Assembly: GCA_002104905.1 (NCBI GenBank)
Contig: MCFE01000495.1
Span: 1 to 64,000, forward strand
Direction of reading: 5' to 3'
Origin: Basidiobolus meristosporus CBS 931.73
Taxonomy: Eukaryota > Basidiobolomycota > Basidiobolomycetes > Basidiobolales > Basidiobolaceae
Length of the DNA: 64,000 bases
Shown: positions 34,783 to 45,830 of the stretch, one piece after another
Numbering within the stretch: the stretch's first letter is position 1
Layout of the letters: each line of letters starts with the position of its first letter
Notes under the pieces: generated by a model
The model's database searches: none
The model's input: the letters and a program-made list of their open reading frames with translations, nothing else
Told to the model about the DNA's origin: nothing
Position numbers and translations under genes: made by a program

Positions 34783-35678
34783 TAGGGTCAGTTACTACTT
34801 AAGAGTTAAGCTCTCCATAGACAGAATTACCCAGACTATCACCCTAAGTCAAGTCAAGTATATTCAAGATATACTAGAAAAGTACCAAATGGAAGACTGT
34901 ACACTGGCAGCTACCCCAATGGAGTCAAACCTTAACTTTGTCAAAACTTAACCAAATCAAGAGAGCTTGGTGCCATCCAAAAGCCCTGACTTTCCTTATC
35001 AATCCATAATTGGCAGTCGGATGTATGTTATGCTTGGAACCTGTTCAGATATCTCATTTTCAGTGGGAGTTGTCTGCCAACATAATCAGAACTATGGATC
35101 TGATCATATTGAAGCAGTTAAGCAGATCTTTAGATACCCAAAAGGAACTGCTAGTATCTGCTTAAGATACACTTATAAGGATTCCAAACAGGATTTTGTG
35201 GGATGCGCTGATGCTGTTTGGGCACAAAATTTAGAATACAGAAGATCCACCACAGGACACATCTTTCTTTACTGCAAAGGAGCAATTTCATGAATTTCAA
35301 GAAAGCTACTAACTGTAGCACTTTCTACCATTGAGGCAGAGTGTATGGCAGCCTGTGAGGCTACAAAAAAAACAATGTGGCTAAGAAAGCTTTTTACAGA
35401 TTTAGGCCTATGTCAAAAAACACCTATTACTTTATTTCAAGATAATCAAGGATGAGGACAACTAGGTAGAAATCCAACTTTTCATGCTAGAGCTAAGCAC
35501 ATAGATATTGACACCATTTCACATGTGAAGCTATTGAGAATAGCTTAGTTAGCTGAGCTTACTGTCCTACACATGAAATTGTTGCAGACCTATTTACCAA
35601 ACCATCAGCTAGGGACAAGTTTAAATATCTTAGGTCAAAATTAGGACCAGTCAGTATGAGCATTTAGCTGTGTGGGAG
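34783..35678 (+). pseudogene. Ty1/copia RT-RNase H fragment (copia-E)
   Basis: The fragment begins inside RT at the GGTCAGTTACTACTTAAGAG stretch and continues through RNase H (LGTCSDISFSVGVVCQHNQNYGS and AVWAQNLEYRRSTTGH) to the LTR at 35679. Several stops are present. It shares its 3' LTR with the 5' LTR of copia-F. Confidence 0.75.
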
Positions 35679-36027
35679 TGTGGTAGAAATTAGTAGTTCC
35701 ACCTAAGTATTCACCTAACTTAGTCACTTAGATCATTACCTTCAAATCCTTGAGAATACTGACCAAATCCCTTGTGGGAATTTACTTAGAATATTCTCAC
35801 CAAAATACCAGGTACCCAGAACATGAAAGTTCTCAAAGTTGTCCAAACAGCCCCAAACTTTGCACACATGCTCTTGGGACCTTCCTTAACCTATTCTACA
35901 TGTTTGTAATGCCAAGACCATGTAAAAGTATAAATACTACTTTCACATCCAATACATCATCAAGCAAAAGCCACAAAATATACTTGTCCTCCCAACCACT
36001 TCTAAGACTTCCAAGACTTTTACAACA
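35679..36027 (+). repeat. LTR shared by copia-E (3') and copia-F (5')
   Basis: It begins TGTGGTAGAA, with a decayed terminus, and ends TTTTACAACA. It is 349 bp long. The following primer-binding site has decayed to GACCTTGAGCCTC. Confidence 0.8.
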
Positions 36028-36058
36028 GACCTTGAGCCTCAAGCTGTCACTCTTTGCA

Positions 36059-39000
36059 ATGTCTACTACAACTATTACTGCAATTTTTTCCCCTGCTGAA
36101 AAGTTGGATGGATCTAATTACCAAGTGTGGAAGGTAAAGATGAAGATACTGCTGCAAGAAAGAGGTCTTTGGGATATTCTCATGGGAGCAGAATGCCCTG
36201 CTAAAAATGTGGGAGAGGAAGCCTTAAAGTACAAGAAGAGAGAACAAAGTGCATTTAACTGCATTTTCTTTAATGTTAAGGACAAATTGATAATTTGATG
36301 CTCAAGAGCAAAAACAGCAAAGAATGTGTGGAATGCATTAGACAACACATACTAGTCATGTTCAGCTGCTAAGAAAATGTATCTGAGGCAACAATTCTTT
36401 ATTACAAAGATGCTGCCAGGAGAAGAAATGAAAAATCTAACTAACAGAATTACCCTGCCGGAGGATGAAATGGAATCTCTGGGTGTACCAACTACTGATG
36501 AGGATGTGCTAGTAACTATCCTGCATAGCCTGACAGACAAGTTTCAGGGTCTTTTACCAGCCCTGGGGTCCAAAACCAAAGATGTGACCTTAAATTACAT
36601 ATATGGAAGGCCCCTGGATGACAAATTAAGAAAATCAGGTGCCAATAAGAAGAAGAAAATGCTTTAATAAGCAATGATAACCAACAAAGGAGGTACCTAA
36701 GACCCTACAAAGGCAACAGCAACCAGTGTTGCAACTACTGCAAAAGCAATGGACACACATCAGATCATTGCTTCAAAAGGGATAAAATCAGCAAAAGAAG
36801 CCTAAATATGGAAATGCTGCAACAACTGAGACAGACTGTTCATATCTACACTAAAAATGGCCACAAACAAGGATTCTCAGATGTGGTATATTGACTCTGG
36901 AGCATCTAAACACTTAACATAGCAAAAAGAACTTTTTACCCATTATCAAGAAATTCCAATTAAGAAGGTCTACATGGGTGACAACAGAACACTTGATGCA
37001 TTTGGAGAAGGAACTATCCAAGTAAACCTAAGAAGCAGTGAAGGAAGCCATACACTGACCTTTAAAGAAGTACTTTATGTACCAGAAATAGCCAAGAATC
37101 AACTATCTGTGAGCAAGGCCACAGCAGAAGGACTCAGCTTCAGCTTTGACAATTCTGGATGCAAGATAACTGATCAAAATGGTGTGCATATTGCATTGGG
37201 TATCAGAGATCAGAATCTATACAAGTTGATCTATATTCCATTATATTTGGAAGCCAATATAAGTAACTTAAATGAAGAAACACTAATGCTTTGGCATAGG
37301 AGATTTGGGCACATCAATTTTGGTTATTTGCGCAAAATGATCAAAGATCAGCTATTTTCCAGAGTAAAAGTTGATCCCCCAGCTAGTTTGGAGCACTATG
37401 AAGCCTGCAGATAGAGGAAACAAGCCAGATGACCATTCAAGAGCTCTGGGTTAATCAAAACTAAGAAAAAATTGGATCTAATGCACTCAGATCTGTGTTG
37501 ACCTATGCAAAATTTATCCTTAGGTGGGATGAAGTATTTAACCACTTTTATTGATGATTATACAAGATATGTGAGGGTCTACTTCTTGGAGAGAAAGGAA
37601 GAAGCTCTGTCAAAGTTCAGGAGGTTCAATGCCATGGTGGAGAGAGAAACTGGTAAGAAAATCAAGAAAATACACTCTGTCAACGTTAGAGAATATACTT
37701 CAAAACTCTTCATCCACTTCTGCAAAATTCATGGGATAAAGCAAGAGTCTACTGTACCCTACTCCCCACAGCAAAATGGAGTAGCAGAACATCCTAACAG
37801 ATCAATAACTGATATGGCAAGATATATGATCTACGATCAAAAATTATCATATGATTTTTGGGCAGAATCAGTTGCCACTGCTGTATACCTTGAAAATAGC
37901 AGTTATAACCAAGTACTTGGTAATTCTACTCCACTTGAAGCATGGTATGGGTACAGACCAAGTGCAGAACATCCAAAAATAATTTGGTGTCAGCATATGC
38001 CAAGAAATTGCCTGGAAATCAGTCAAAATTTGAGCCAAAAAGTGTAAAATGCTTATTTTTGGTCAACTGCAATGAGAATAAAGCATACAGACTCTACAAT
38101 ACTGAAGCAAAGAGGCTAATCAAGTCCAGGGACGTGTTGTTTGGTAATATTCAAAATTTTCACAAAAAATGACATCAGATGATGACAAAAAACTGATCTC
38201 AAGTCCCCCAATTGTCATACTAGATCAGAGCAAAACAATGAAAATTTTTCACTCCAGAGGACTTTAAAACCATGATTCAGCCTGAATCAGTGCCCAGGAA
38301 TATCTCAGAAGTGAATATTCCAGTGTCAAATGCCTGGAGATCCAATTGGACAAGAAATAGTGCAAATTACTATATCAATGAGGGTACAAACTCAGCCTAT
38401 GCCTATTCAGTCTGCGTCAAATTACCAGTCAACCAAAAATCAATTGGATGCAGATAGGTTGTTAAGACAAAGTACAAGGCTGATGATACAATTGAAAGAT
38501 ACAAAGCAAGACTTGTGGCCAAAGAATACTTTCAAACAAAAGGACTTGACTATACTGAGACCTTTGCACTGGTAGCCAAGTTTAATTCAATCAGATTAAT
38601 ATTGGCTATTGCAGCCAAACATAAGTTTCTTATTCATCAAATGGATGTAAAAACTGCATATTGAGTGGAAAAATTGATGAGGATGTGTATATGGACCAGC
38701 CTGATGGGTTTGTTGACCAACATAACCCCCACTTGGTCTGCAAGCTGAAAAAGGTTCTGTATGGTCTCAAGTAATAACCCAGTGCCTGGAATTGCAAGAT
38801 AGATTCTTATTTGGAATCTCTGAGTTTCAAAAGGAGTAATGCTGACTATAGTATATACAATAAGCCAGATAGAGCAAATCCAGTTCTGTTAGCTCTATAT
38901 GTGAATGATCTTATTATAGCTGCCAATAACCTAGAAACATTGGAAGAGACTAAATCCAGCCTATCTAAGGAGTTCAAGATGTCCAATCTAGGAGAACTCT

Positions 39001-39892
39001 GTTACTACTTAGGGATTCAGTTATCCATAGACAGAAGTACCCAGACTATCACCCTAAACCAATCCAAGTATATTCAAAATATACTAAAGAAGTACCAAAT
39101 GGAAGACTGTAAACCAGCAGCTACCGCAATGGAGATAAACCTTAACTTGGTCAAAACTGCAACCAAATCAAGAGAGCTTGGTGCCATCAGAAAGCTCTGA
39201 CTTTCCTTATCAATCTTTAGTTGGCAGTCTGATGTATATCATGCTTGGAACACGTCCAGATATCTCATATTAAGTGGGAGTTGTCAGCCAACATAATCAG
39301 AACTATGGATCTGAGCATATTACAGTAGTTAAGCGCATTTTTAGATACTTAAGAGGACCTGCTGATATCTACCTAGGTACACCCATAAGGATTCTAAGAC
39401 AAGATCTTATGGGATACTCTGGTGCTGATTGGGCACAAAACTTAGAAGATAGAAGATTCACCTCAGGATATGCCTTTCTTTTCTGTAAAGGAGCAATTTC
39501 ATGGAACTCTATAAAAGCAACCAATCATAGCATTTTCTACCACTGAGGCAGAGTATATGGCAGCCTGTGGAGTCACAAAAGAAGCAATATGGCTAAGAAA
39601 GCTTTTTAAGGCTTAGGCTTATGTCAAAAAATCCTTAATACTTTAGTGCAAGATAATTAAGGATATATGCAATTAGGTAGAGATCCAACTTTTGCATACT
39701 AGAACTAAGCACATCAGATATTAGACATCATTTCATATGTGAGGCTATCAGAGAATGACTTGATTAGCTAGCTTAGCGTCCTACAAATGAAATGAATGCA
39801 GATATAGTTACCAAACCATTAGCTAGAGAGAATTTGATTACCTTTGATTAAAATTAGGACTAGTCAGTGTACAGCATTTAGTTGAGTAGGAG
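36059..39892 (+). pseudogene. Ty1/copia Gag-Pol, broken (copia-F)
   Basis: Gag starts ATG at 36059 (MSTTTIT) and stops at a TGA near 36298. The zinc knuckle is CNYCKSNGHTSDHC (about 36730-36770). Protease at about 36880-36930 reads YIDSGASKH. Integrase (37505-38047) reads SVNVREYTS, losing both the catalytic Asp and the GG of DNGGE. RT (38460-39200) has the box YVNDLIIA. RNase H lies at 39274-39840. It is the most damaged of the full-length copies. Confidence 0.8.
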
Positions 39893-40241
39893 TGTTGTAA
39901 ATATTTGTAATTCCACCTAAATATTCACTCAACTTAGTCACTTATATCATTACCTTCAAATATTGGAGAATACTGACCAAATTCCTTGTTGGAATTTACT
40001 TAGAATATTTCTGCCAATATATCAGGTACCCAGAACATGAAAATTCTCAAAGTTGTCCAAACAGCTCCAAACCTTGCACACATCTTTTTGAGACCTTCCT
40101 ATATCTACTCTACATGTTTTTTATGCCAAGACCATGTAAAAGTATAGAAACTACTTTTACATTCAATAAATAATTGATTGAACAATACATTATCAACTTG
40201 TTCTCCCAATCACTTTCAATATCTTCAAGACTCTTACAACA
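39893..40241 (+). repeat. copia-F 3' LTR
   Basis: It begins TGTTGTAAAT and ends CTTACAACA, 349 bp long. The polyadenylation-type TTCAATAAATAA block is at about 40160. Confidence 0.85.
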
Positions 40242-40522
40242 GATATCTCATATTCAGCAGGAATTGTCAACTGGCATAAGTGAAACTGAATTAGATATGA
40301 TGATGCAACTGGGCAGATTTTTGGCCAGATTCAGTTACAAGGGATTGATCCATACTTCCCTGACATAAGATAGTATAGCTGATTGAGCACCTAATTGAGT
40401 GCAGCTTCACAGAAAATGTCAATGAAGGATCTAGCAGTGGGAGAGATGGGCAACCATAACACAACAAGGATCAAAGGGGTGTAGGGTTGGAGAATCAACA
40501 CCAGTTTTTATTGAATACCAGG

Positions 40523-40565
40523 GGAGGGCTAGGGCTAGGGCTAGGGCAAAGGCGAGGGCTAGGTG
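40523..40565 (+). repeat. Telomere-like G-rich repeat (GGGCTA)n, interstitial
   Basis: Three exact tandem GGGCTA units follow GGGGAGGGCTA, then a degenerate GGGCAAAGGCGAGGGCTA. The repeat differs from canonical TTAGGG by TTA to CTA. Confidence 0.6.
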
Positions 40566-40860
40566 GTTTCAACCTAATAGGATCTTATGGATATTCTGTA
40601 AGCGCGGAGCATACCACGGATGCTCCCAAAGCATCACCCTTCCGGAAGGGCCACCAAAACTTGGGATTCCCATATCTTTACAATTGGACGCCACTTCTTC
40701 ACTTTTCACCCCCAAATTACCTTACCATGTGGCAAGCGCCACCGGTAGTTTCAAACACTGCGAGTTGTATACCTGGCGCAAACGAACCTCCGTCATATTG
40801 GCAGGGATTTCATTTCCAACGATATGACAGCATGAAGAGAATGGTTGGCCAGCGCCGATC

Positions 40861-40888
40861 CTAATCCTAACCTTAACCCTAGCCCCAA
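40861..40888 (-). repeat. Telomere-like C-rich repeat (CCCTAA-type), interstitial
   Basis: The plus strand reads CTAATCCTAACCTTAACCCTAGCCCC, degenerate CCCTAA repeats, in inverse orientation to 40523-40565 and about 300 bp away. Confidence 0.55.
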
Positions 40889-41136
40889 CTTACTGTAAGA
40901 GATAGGCGATCACAGTTCATCAGGAACACGTTGATCTTGGCCTGTTCGCTTCTACGGAATTGACCAGCAGAGCTCCAAAAATCTCTCTGGTTACCACATC
41001 CCCCCAGGCCAATCAGGACAGATGCTGGTGGGATCCCAAGCCTTTCGTCTACAATCCAATTACCAATGCCTATCATTGATTGGTGGTCTATTGGGTCCGG
41101 TTGAACCGAAAATCCATGGTGTCCAGTGGCAAAAGT

Positions 41137-41209
41137 CGATCCAGGTGGGGGTCGAACCCACGACTTTCTCCTCCGGAGGGAGACACTCTTTCCACTGAGC
41201 TACAGGACC
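41137..41209 (-). tRNA. tRNA-Arg(CCG)
   Basis: The 73-nt minus-strand sequence forms a cloverleaf. The anticodon stem TCTCC/GGAGA is perfect with loop CTCCGGA, giving anticodon CCG (decodes CGG, Arg). The T arm GTGGG-TTCGACC-CCCAC is perfect with a consensus box B, and the D arm GCTC/GAGT has one G-U. The acceptor GGTCCTG/CTGGATC has one G-U and one T-T mismatch. There is no intron, and a TTTT terminator follows within five bases of the 3' end. Confidence 0.85.
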
Positions 41210-41377
41210 ATCCTGATCTTTACATCGGGAAACCCCCCCCCCAACCAATCCAACCCACCTTCCGTAGTTCGAATCAACGTCAGTCGGTCGGATTGGATAT
41301 TAAGATGATAGTAGTGATTGATATGTACACTTCACTTCTACTTTTCGTTGAGTTGGTCAATACAGGCAGGAAAGCAG

Positions 41378-41770
41378 ATGATGGTACTATCATTAGGACA
41401 ATTACTTTACTTCACTTTGTTTATGGTCAACGGACTGGCCATTCTTAACGAGGAGCGTTTCCTTGCTCGTGGTAAGTGGCCTCTCATCGCGAACTTTGAT
41501 CAACCCCCACCCTCGGTACTAACAATCAACTCTCGCCCTCAGTCGGTTGGGGAAAAGTGGAGCCCACGTTCGGCGGAGATCCAAACCAGAGCATCAAAGC
41601 CAAATTGATCAACCTGATCTCGGCAGTTCGCACCCTCTTGAGAAGTAAGTGACCTTAGCAAACGTTCCTCGGTCGGTCGGAGCTAACCATGCATTGTCTT
41701 TGCCACCTAACCAGTCCCGCTCATCGTACTCAACCTACTGGTCATCGTGTACGAGCTTCTCCTTGGATAG
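41378..41770 (+). CDS. YOS1: Yos1/IER3IP1-like ER-Golgi transport protein (2 introns)
   Basis: Yos1 is a small membrane partner of the Yip1-Yif1 complex needed for ER-to-Golgi vesicle transport. Exons are 41378-41471, 41543-41644 and 41715-41770; introns begin GTAAGT at 41472 and 41645 and end CAG at 41542 and 41714, the second with a GCTAAC branch site. The joined product is 83 residues. It has an N-terminal hydrophobic segment (SLGQLLYFTLFMVNGLAIL), the family's NEERFLAR motif, VGWG, a middle SIKAKLINLISAVRTLLRIP and a C-terminal hydrophobic helix (PLIVLNLLVIVYELLLG). Order and length match yeast Yos1 and human IER3IP1. The start has two consecutive ATGs (41378, 41381). No single continuous frame covers it, so it is easily missed. 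Confidence 0.92.
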
Positions 41771-42541
41771 AGCTGTCTAGTCATCTAGGCCAAACCTTAG
41801 CCAATCATACGCCCATATGTAAACCTACTTTCTTCCACTCTTCTGTGCCGGGTTTTGATTCGGGGAAATAAAGTTCACCCCTCACTTTGCCACTGACACC
41901 ACACCACGGTTGCGGCTTTCGATGCTTTCTTCAGTTCGTTGGATCCGCCCTGTCTCTCACCCACAGAGGCGCGGGCCAGATCGGGCGACACGTTTGTTAC
42001 GTACGATCTATGGATGTTGTGGGACCTGCTATCTTCATCACCCAGACAATGGATAGCAGTTCTAGAGAAACTCGACTCACCCCGTGAATTCCTGGATCAA
42101 TTTGAAACCACCACCATCACCATCATCATTACTGCCACCGTGATCAAAGTGATGGCTTGTTTCATGCAGCCGCCATGTCAGCGACATGATTCGGCGGTGG
42201 CGAAAACTGGTTGTCGATGCAGTAGAATTTTCCGGATACCACTCACGGACTCCCTTGAGAAATTCCCCTTTTTCCCAATGCATCCACTCCCCCCCCCCTA
42301 TACCACAACCCTAACCCTACGGGTTGGAGCCCCTTGGATCTAGCTAACACTACAACCTCCCAGGTGCTTGACGTGAGTGATTTCGCTTTCCTTCACTTCA
42401 CACAAGCTTTAGGCCCTTGGTACGCGCATACGCACACTCCCCACAACCTGCTTAGCCCACCTCCCCCTTCCCCTTCCTCTTCCTCTTCCTCTTCCTCTTC
42501 CCAAACTCGCTCCCCTTGACCTCAGGAAACCTCGTTGTACG
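41771..42541. other. Intergenic region, telomere-like motif and pyrimidine tract
   Basis: No gene is recognised. It contains a C-run followed by ACCCTAACCCTA (about 42285-42322) and a (CTTCCT)n pyrimidine microsatellite at about 42460-42502 just upstream of the next gene. A CTCAG at about 42520 could be a splice acceptor of a 5' untranslated exon. Confidence 0.5.
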
Positions 42542-43147
42542 ATGAGTATGACCACGTTGAAAGTGAACAAGAAATTGTTCAAGTCCTGGTACGAAGTGAA
42601 GACCACGCACCAGGACGTGCTCTACAAGTACCAGCGCTCCCCCGAACATATCAACGAGGACGTGTTACTTCCGGTGGCCGGTGGCCTCGACGCGTGGAAG
42701 GTCACCACCTCCACCAACCTGGCCCACGCCCTGGTCACCAACCACCACCGCTCGCACCAGGTGGCGGTGACGTTTGAGTTCGAGCTGTTCCGCTCGGTCT
42801 TCGACTTCGAGAAGGACCGGTTCTTCTGGATCCTGGAACCGGACGACACCGCACGTCTGTACAAGAACCGGAAGGAGAGGGTGGCCAGCCTGCACGCCTC
42901 CTACCACACCTCGATCTCCGGCAGCGAGCTGGAGGTGGCCTCCGGTTTGGGGCCCGCGCTGCAGGCGGTCGTCATCTGCAGCGGCCTGAAAACGTTGCAA
43001 CTCATGGAGAACCAAGGAAGGACGTTCAGCGAGCTAAGAAGACGGTTGAAGTCCCAGGAACAGTTGCGGGAGGATGCGTTGACCGAGGGGACCATGATGG
43101 CTAGTGCCAGCAGTAATCTTGCCGGTAGTTTGACGTTTCTCATATAG
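42542..43147 (+). CDS. Conserved-looking small protein, possible tubby C-terminal-like fold
   Basis: The intronless frame of 201 residues starts ATG at 42542 (MSMTTLKVNKK). Codon use is GC-rich with strong third-position C/G, unlike the transposon block, which supports a real gene. The core has alternating beta-type hydrophobics: QVAVTFEFELFRSVFDFEKDR, FFWILEPDDTARLYKNRKER and a C-terminal ALQAVVICSGLKTLQLMENQGR. This pattern resembles the tubby-C/LURP-one-like beta-barrel with its central helix in fungal proteins, but the match is by eye only. There is no signal peptide or other membrane segment. AATAAA lies at 43363. The function is unknown. Confidence 0.6.
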   Translation: MSMTTLKVNKKLFKSWYEVKTTHQDVLYKYQRSPEHINEDVLLPVAGGLDAWKVTTSTNLAHALVTNHHRSHQVAVTFEFELFRSVFDFEKDRFFWILEPDDTARLYKNRKERVASLHASYHTSISGSELEVASGLGPALQAVVICSGLKTLQLMENQGRTFSELRRRLKSQEQLREDALTEGTMMASASSNLAGSLTFLI

Positions 43148-43545
43148 GCTTATCCTCAGGTCACTCCCCCACCACCACCACCACCACATTGCTGTTCATA
43201 AGTAACCATCATTCATCATCCAATCCTCCAAGTGAGCATATACCGCTATGCCCCCAAGCCACCCTTCCCTTCCCCCACCAGAATCCCCATTAATCCCACC
43301 CCACCATGGTGGCCTACCTTTCCTGGACGAAACCCTAATCCTATCCAACAATAGAAGCGAACAATAAACCCAGGAATCCCGACCGATGAGCATTCGTGTA
43401 GCAAGCAATTTATTAAGATTAGTTGGATTAAGTGAAAGAACATTACAGGTATGCAGTATGTACTGAATGAGGGGGGACTATATATACATGGGTGATAGTG
43501 CTGAAGGGGGATGGGGAGCGGGAGCGGGGAGGTGGGGTTCCTCCA

Positions 43546-44703
43546 CTACTCGCTCACGTCTAAGTCGTCCCGGAGCTTCTCCTCGAAATGAACCATCATG
43601 GGGGCATCGATGGCGATGCACATCTCCTGGCTCTCGTCCAGGTCGAAGTCGGACAGTGTCTCGCTGGTGCTGTCAAGCGGGAGGTATCCATGGCGGCCTA
43701 CGTGGGTGGGCAATAACTCGGGAGTTCCCTTGAGGGGGCCGTCCCATTGGGGCGCGATGCGTCCCTTGTAAACGATGATGAAGCACACGAATGCGTAGAC
43801 GAAACCGCCTATCAGGTCGACCAGGTAATGATGACGTAGGTAGAGACACGCCCACCAGATCCAGGTGATGTAGAGAAGGTTGAATGGGATGAGGTAGGGT
43901 TTCAGATGGGCCAAGAATAGGTTGATCATCACGGCGCATCCGCTGTGCAAACTTGGGAACGCACCGAACACGAGTGGGGAGTTTCCAAACGTGTTTCCGT
44001 AGAGGTTCACATGCAGAATCTTGTCGATCCTGGCCAGACCCCCGGGCTCGCCGTGGATGGAATAGTTGGCGGGGTGGAGTCCATAGAGGTAGAGGTACCA
44101 TGGGGATGCGGTGGGGAACAGGAGCTGGGTGGTGACTCCAGCCAGATTCAGGTAGCCATAGGCCCGCACGAACTTGGGAAGCGTCCCTTTCGGGCCAAGG
44201 AAATACATCAACGGGATGGCGATGAACCCGTTGATGAAATGCAACACGCCGTACACAATCCAGGCCAGGATATCCTTCCAGTCCGAGGGATTGCTGGCCA
44301 GTTTGTCCGACAGGTTTCCGCCAAAGAGAAGCTCCTCAAGCTTAGGCAAAAGAGTGACGTTGATGCTGGGACGAAGGTGGGTGGGAATCCCGCCACAGGA
44401 GGTGAACAACGAGAGCCAGGCAAGCACAGGCAACGCAGGTCGAATGATCTCTCGTGAGCGAGGTACGAAGTAATACACAGCCCCACCAACTAACACTAGG
44501 GCGAGCTTCAACGTCCAGTGCAGTGAGCCCCAAACGAAGAACGGGGTGAAGGCAAGACATAGAAAGGGGATCTCAACGAAGGACAAATAAACCGACAGCT
44601 TGTCGAAAAAAAGGTAGTAGGCCGTGAGCAACGGCTTGAGGTCCATGATGAGTAAGTAGTGGATGCGGGGGAGTGGTGTGACTGAGCCGCCTCGAGCGAT
44701 CAT
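43546..44703 (-). CDS. AUR1: Inositol phosphorylceramide synthase catalytic subunit
   Basis: Aur1 transfers phosphoinositol from phosphatidylinositol to ceramide in the Golgi, the step of fungal sphingolipid synthesis blocked by aureobasidin A. The single-exon product is 385 residues. The PAP2-type phosphatase signature is present: FPSLHSG (second motif) and LRHHYLVDLIGG (third motif) carry the catalytic His and Asp residues. Several membrane segments are visible (for example VSLYLSFVEIPFLCLAFTPFF, ILAWIVYGVLHFINGFIAIP). The segment from YFLGPKGTLPK through HPANYSIHGEPGGLARID to the PSLHSG motif is characteristic of Aur1. The C-terminal tail is acidic (SETLSDFDLDESQE). The first ATG is at 44703; a second in-frame ATG 19 codons on (MDLKPLL) is an alternative start. 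A minus-strand AATAAA lies at 43409-43414. Confidence 0.93.
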   Translation of the reverse strand: MIARGGSVTPLPRIHYLLIMDLKPLLTAYYLFFDKLSVYLSFVEIPFLCLAFTPFFVWGSLHWTLKLALVLVGGAVYYFVPRSREIIRPALPVLAWLSLFTSCGGIPTHLRPSINVTLLPKLEELLFGGNLSDKLASNPSDWKDILAWIVYGVLHFINGFIAIPLMYFLGPKGTLPKFVRAYGYLNLAGVTTQLLFPTASPWYLYLYGLHPANYSIHGEPGGLARIDKILHVNLYGNTFGNSPLVFGAFPSLHSGCAVMINLFLAHLKPYLIPFNLLYITWIWWACLYLRHHYLVDLIGGFVYAFVCFIIVYKGRIAPQWDGPLKGTPELLPTHVGRHGYLPLDSTSETLSDFDLDESQEMCIAIDAPMMVHFEEKLRDDLDVSE

Positions 44704-45830
44704 TAAATACTCTCCCTGGTGGTCCCATTCAACCGCGCAGCGTGTCGGGAAAACTTGCCGCTCCGGATTTGCCGAATCACATTTTCACGTTCACACCACG
44801 GCTCCCCTCGATCTCGCCAGATTCTCTGCTCGACCCATCAGCACAGTTGCCTTTTTCAAGAGCCATTTGATGGATTCGGCAATGATTGATTTGTCGCGGT
44901 TCCACCAGCACCAAATCATCCACCGATGCGACCGGAATATGGACTTCGAATCGAAAATGTAGGCGAGGTAATTCCGGATTCCATGAGCGATATCTGAGTG
45001 GATCAAATTACCCGGGATGAGGGAAGCAGATCCTATCGACCAATCCATACTTGGGATTGGGAACGCACTGAAAAAAAATTCAGACTACAATATTTCTCCA
45101 CATAGTCTTTTCGGACAGGGATAACTGATTTGATTGTATTGTCATCATTGAAATTTTAGATCAGTTCAGTCTGTGTTTCGAAACCGTGGACGTTTGATCG
45201 ATTTCAGACGCCCAAACCGCTCGACCACCTAACTTGATCTGCAAGGAGAACGATCATGTAGGTTATGTGGCTAACTATGATTTAGTCTTCGGACCTCATT
45301 GCCCAAGTATCTCCGTGGATCCCACTTCACCGCAGTCTATCAGATGACGGTTATTTTTTTGGAATATTGTCACACTTGGTGACGTAATGTCGTCATCGAA
45401 TTGCAAATGGTTTTAGGTGAAACCGTAGTAGATTTTTTTTGTTGCCATTAGTAACTTTGACGTAGAGGAGCATATGAAGAAATCCAGGTTGGTCTCGCAT
45501 TGAAGAAGGCATAGAGGCTACGCGGGGAGACGGGGACTAAACTTCAGCTAACCCACCCCAATCAGCGACGTCGCGGGCGAAAATTAGACCGCGCGTGGCC
45601 TGAGCCAATTCCTAGTGTCGGGAAGATGGGCTCTGGTTTTCATGGATCCAACCACTGGCATCTTCGTATCGGCCGACACTGCAGATAGCACCCTGCCGTG
45701 CCGAGCTCTGATTGCTGGAAGTTGGATGGCCGTTACTTTATTGACAGTAAGCGTAAATTTTATTGGGCTGTTGATATGATACATTGATGGGGAAGTTGCA
45801 TGGTCATATTTATATTGCGGCTCTATACTG
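44704..45830. other. Intergenic region between AUR1 and the GT61 gene
   Basis: No gene is recognised. It holds the AUR1 upstream region and the 3' flank of the GT61 gene, including a minus-strand AATAAA at 45759-45764. A-rich/T-rich runs occur near 45070 and 45350. Confidence 0.5.

Larger units (their letters stand above)
35679..40241 (+). mobile_element. Ty1/copia element copia-F, two LTRs, defective
   Basis: LTRs lie at 35679-36027 and 39893-40241 with Gag-Pol between. The left LTR directly follows the copia-E internal region, so E and F form a tandem array joined by a single LTR. To the right, GATATCTCATATTCAGCAGG resumes the RNase H sequence of another copy. Confidence 0.85.
40242..41136. 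other. Transition zone between the transposon block and the gene island
   Basis: The first 40 bases are a copia RNase H scrap. Composition changes from AT-rich to clearly more GC-rich between about 40480 and 40620. An open frame at 40487-40864 (plus) has no recognised motif and starts in the telomere-like GGGCTA repeat, so I do not call it a gene. Confidence 0.5.

Noticed and set aside
40487-40864. 125-codon plus frame
   Set aside because: It begins within the telomere-like repeat and has no motif or start context; kept only as a note in the transition zone.
42409-43143. Minus-strand and +1 frames over 42542-43147
   Set aside because: Arg/Gly-rich shadows of the pyrimidine tract and of a GC-rich gene; no start context.
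43673-44560. Other frames overlapping AUR1 on both strands
   Set aside because: AUR1 is certain by family motifs; the others have no homology pattern and arise from GC-rich codons.
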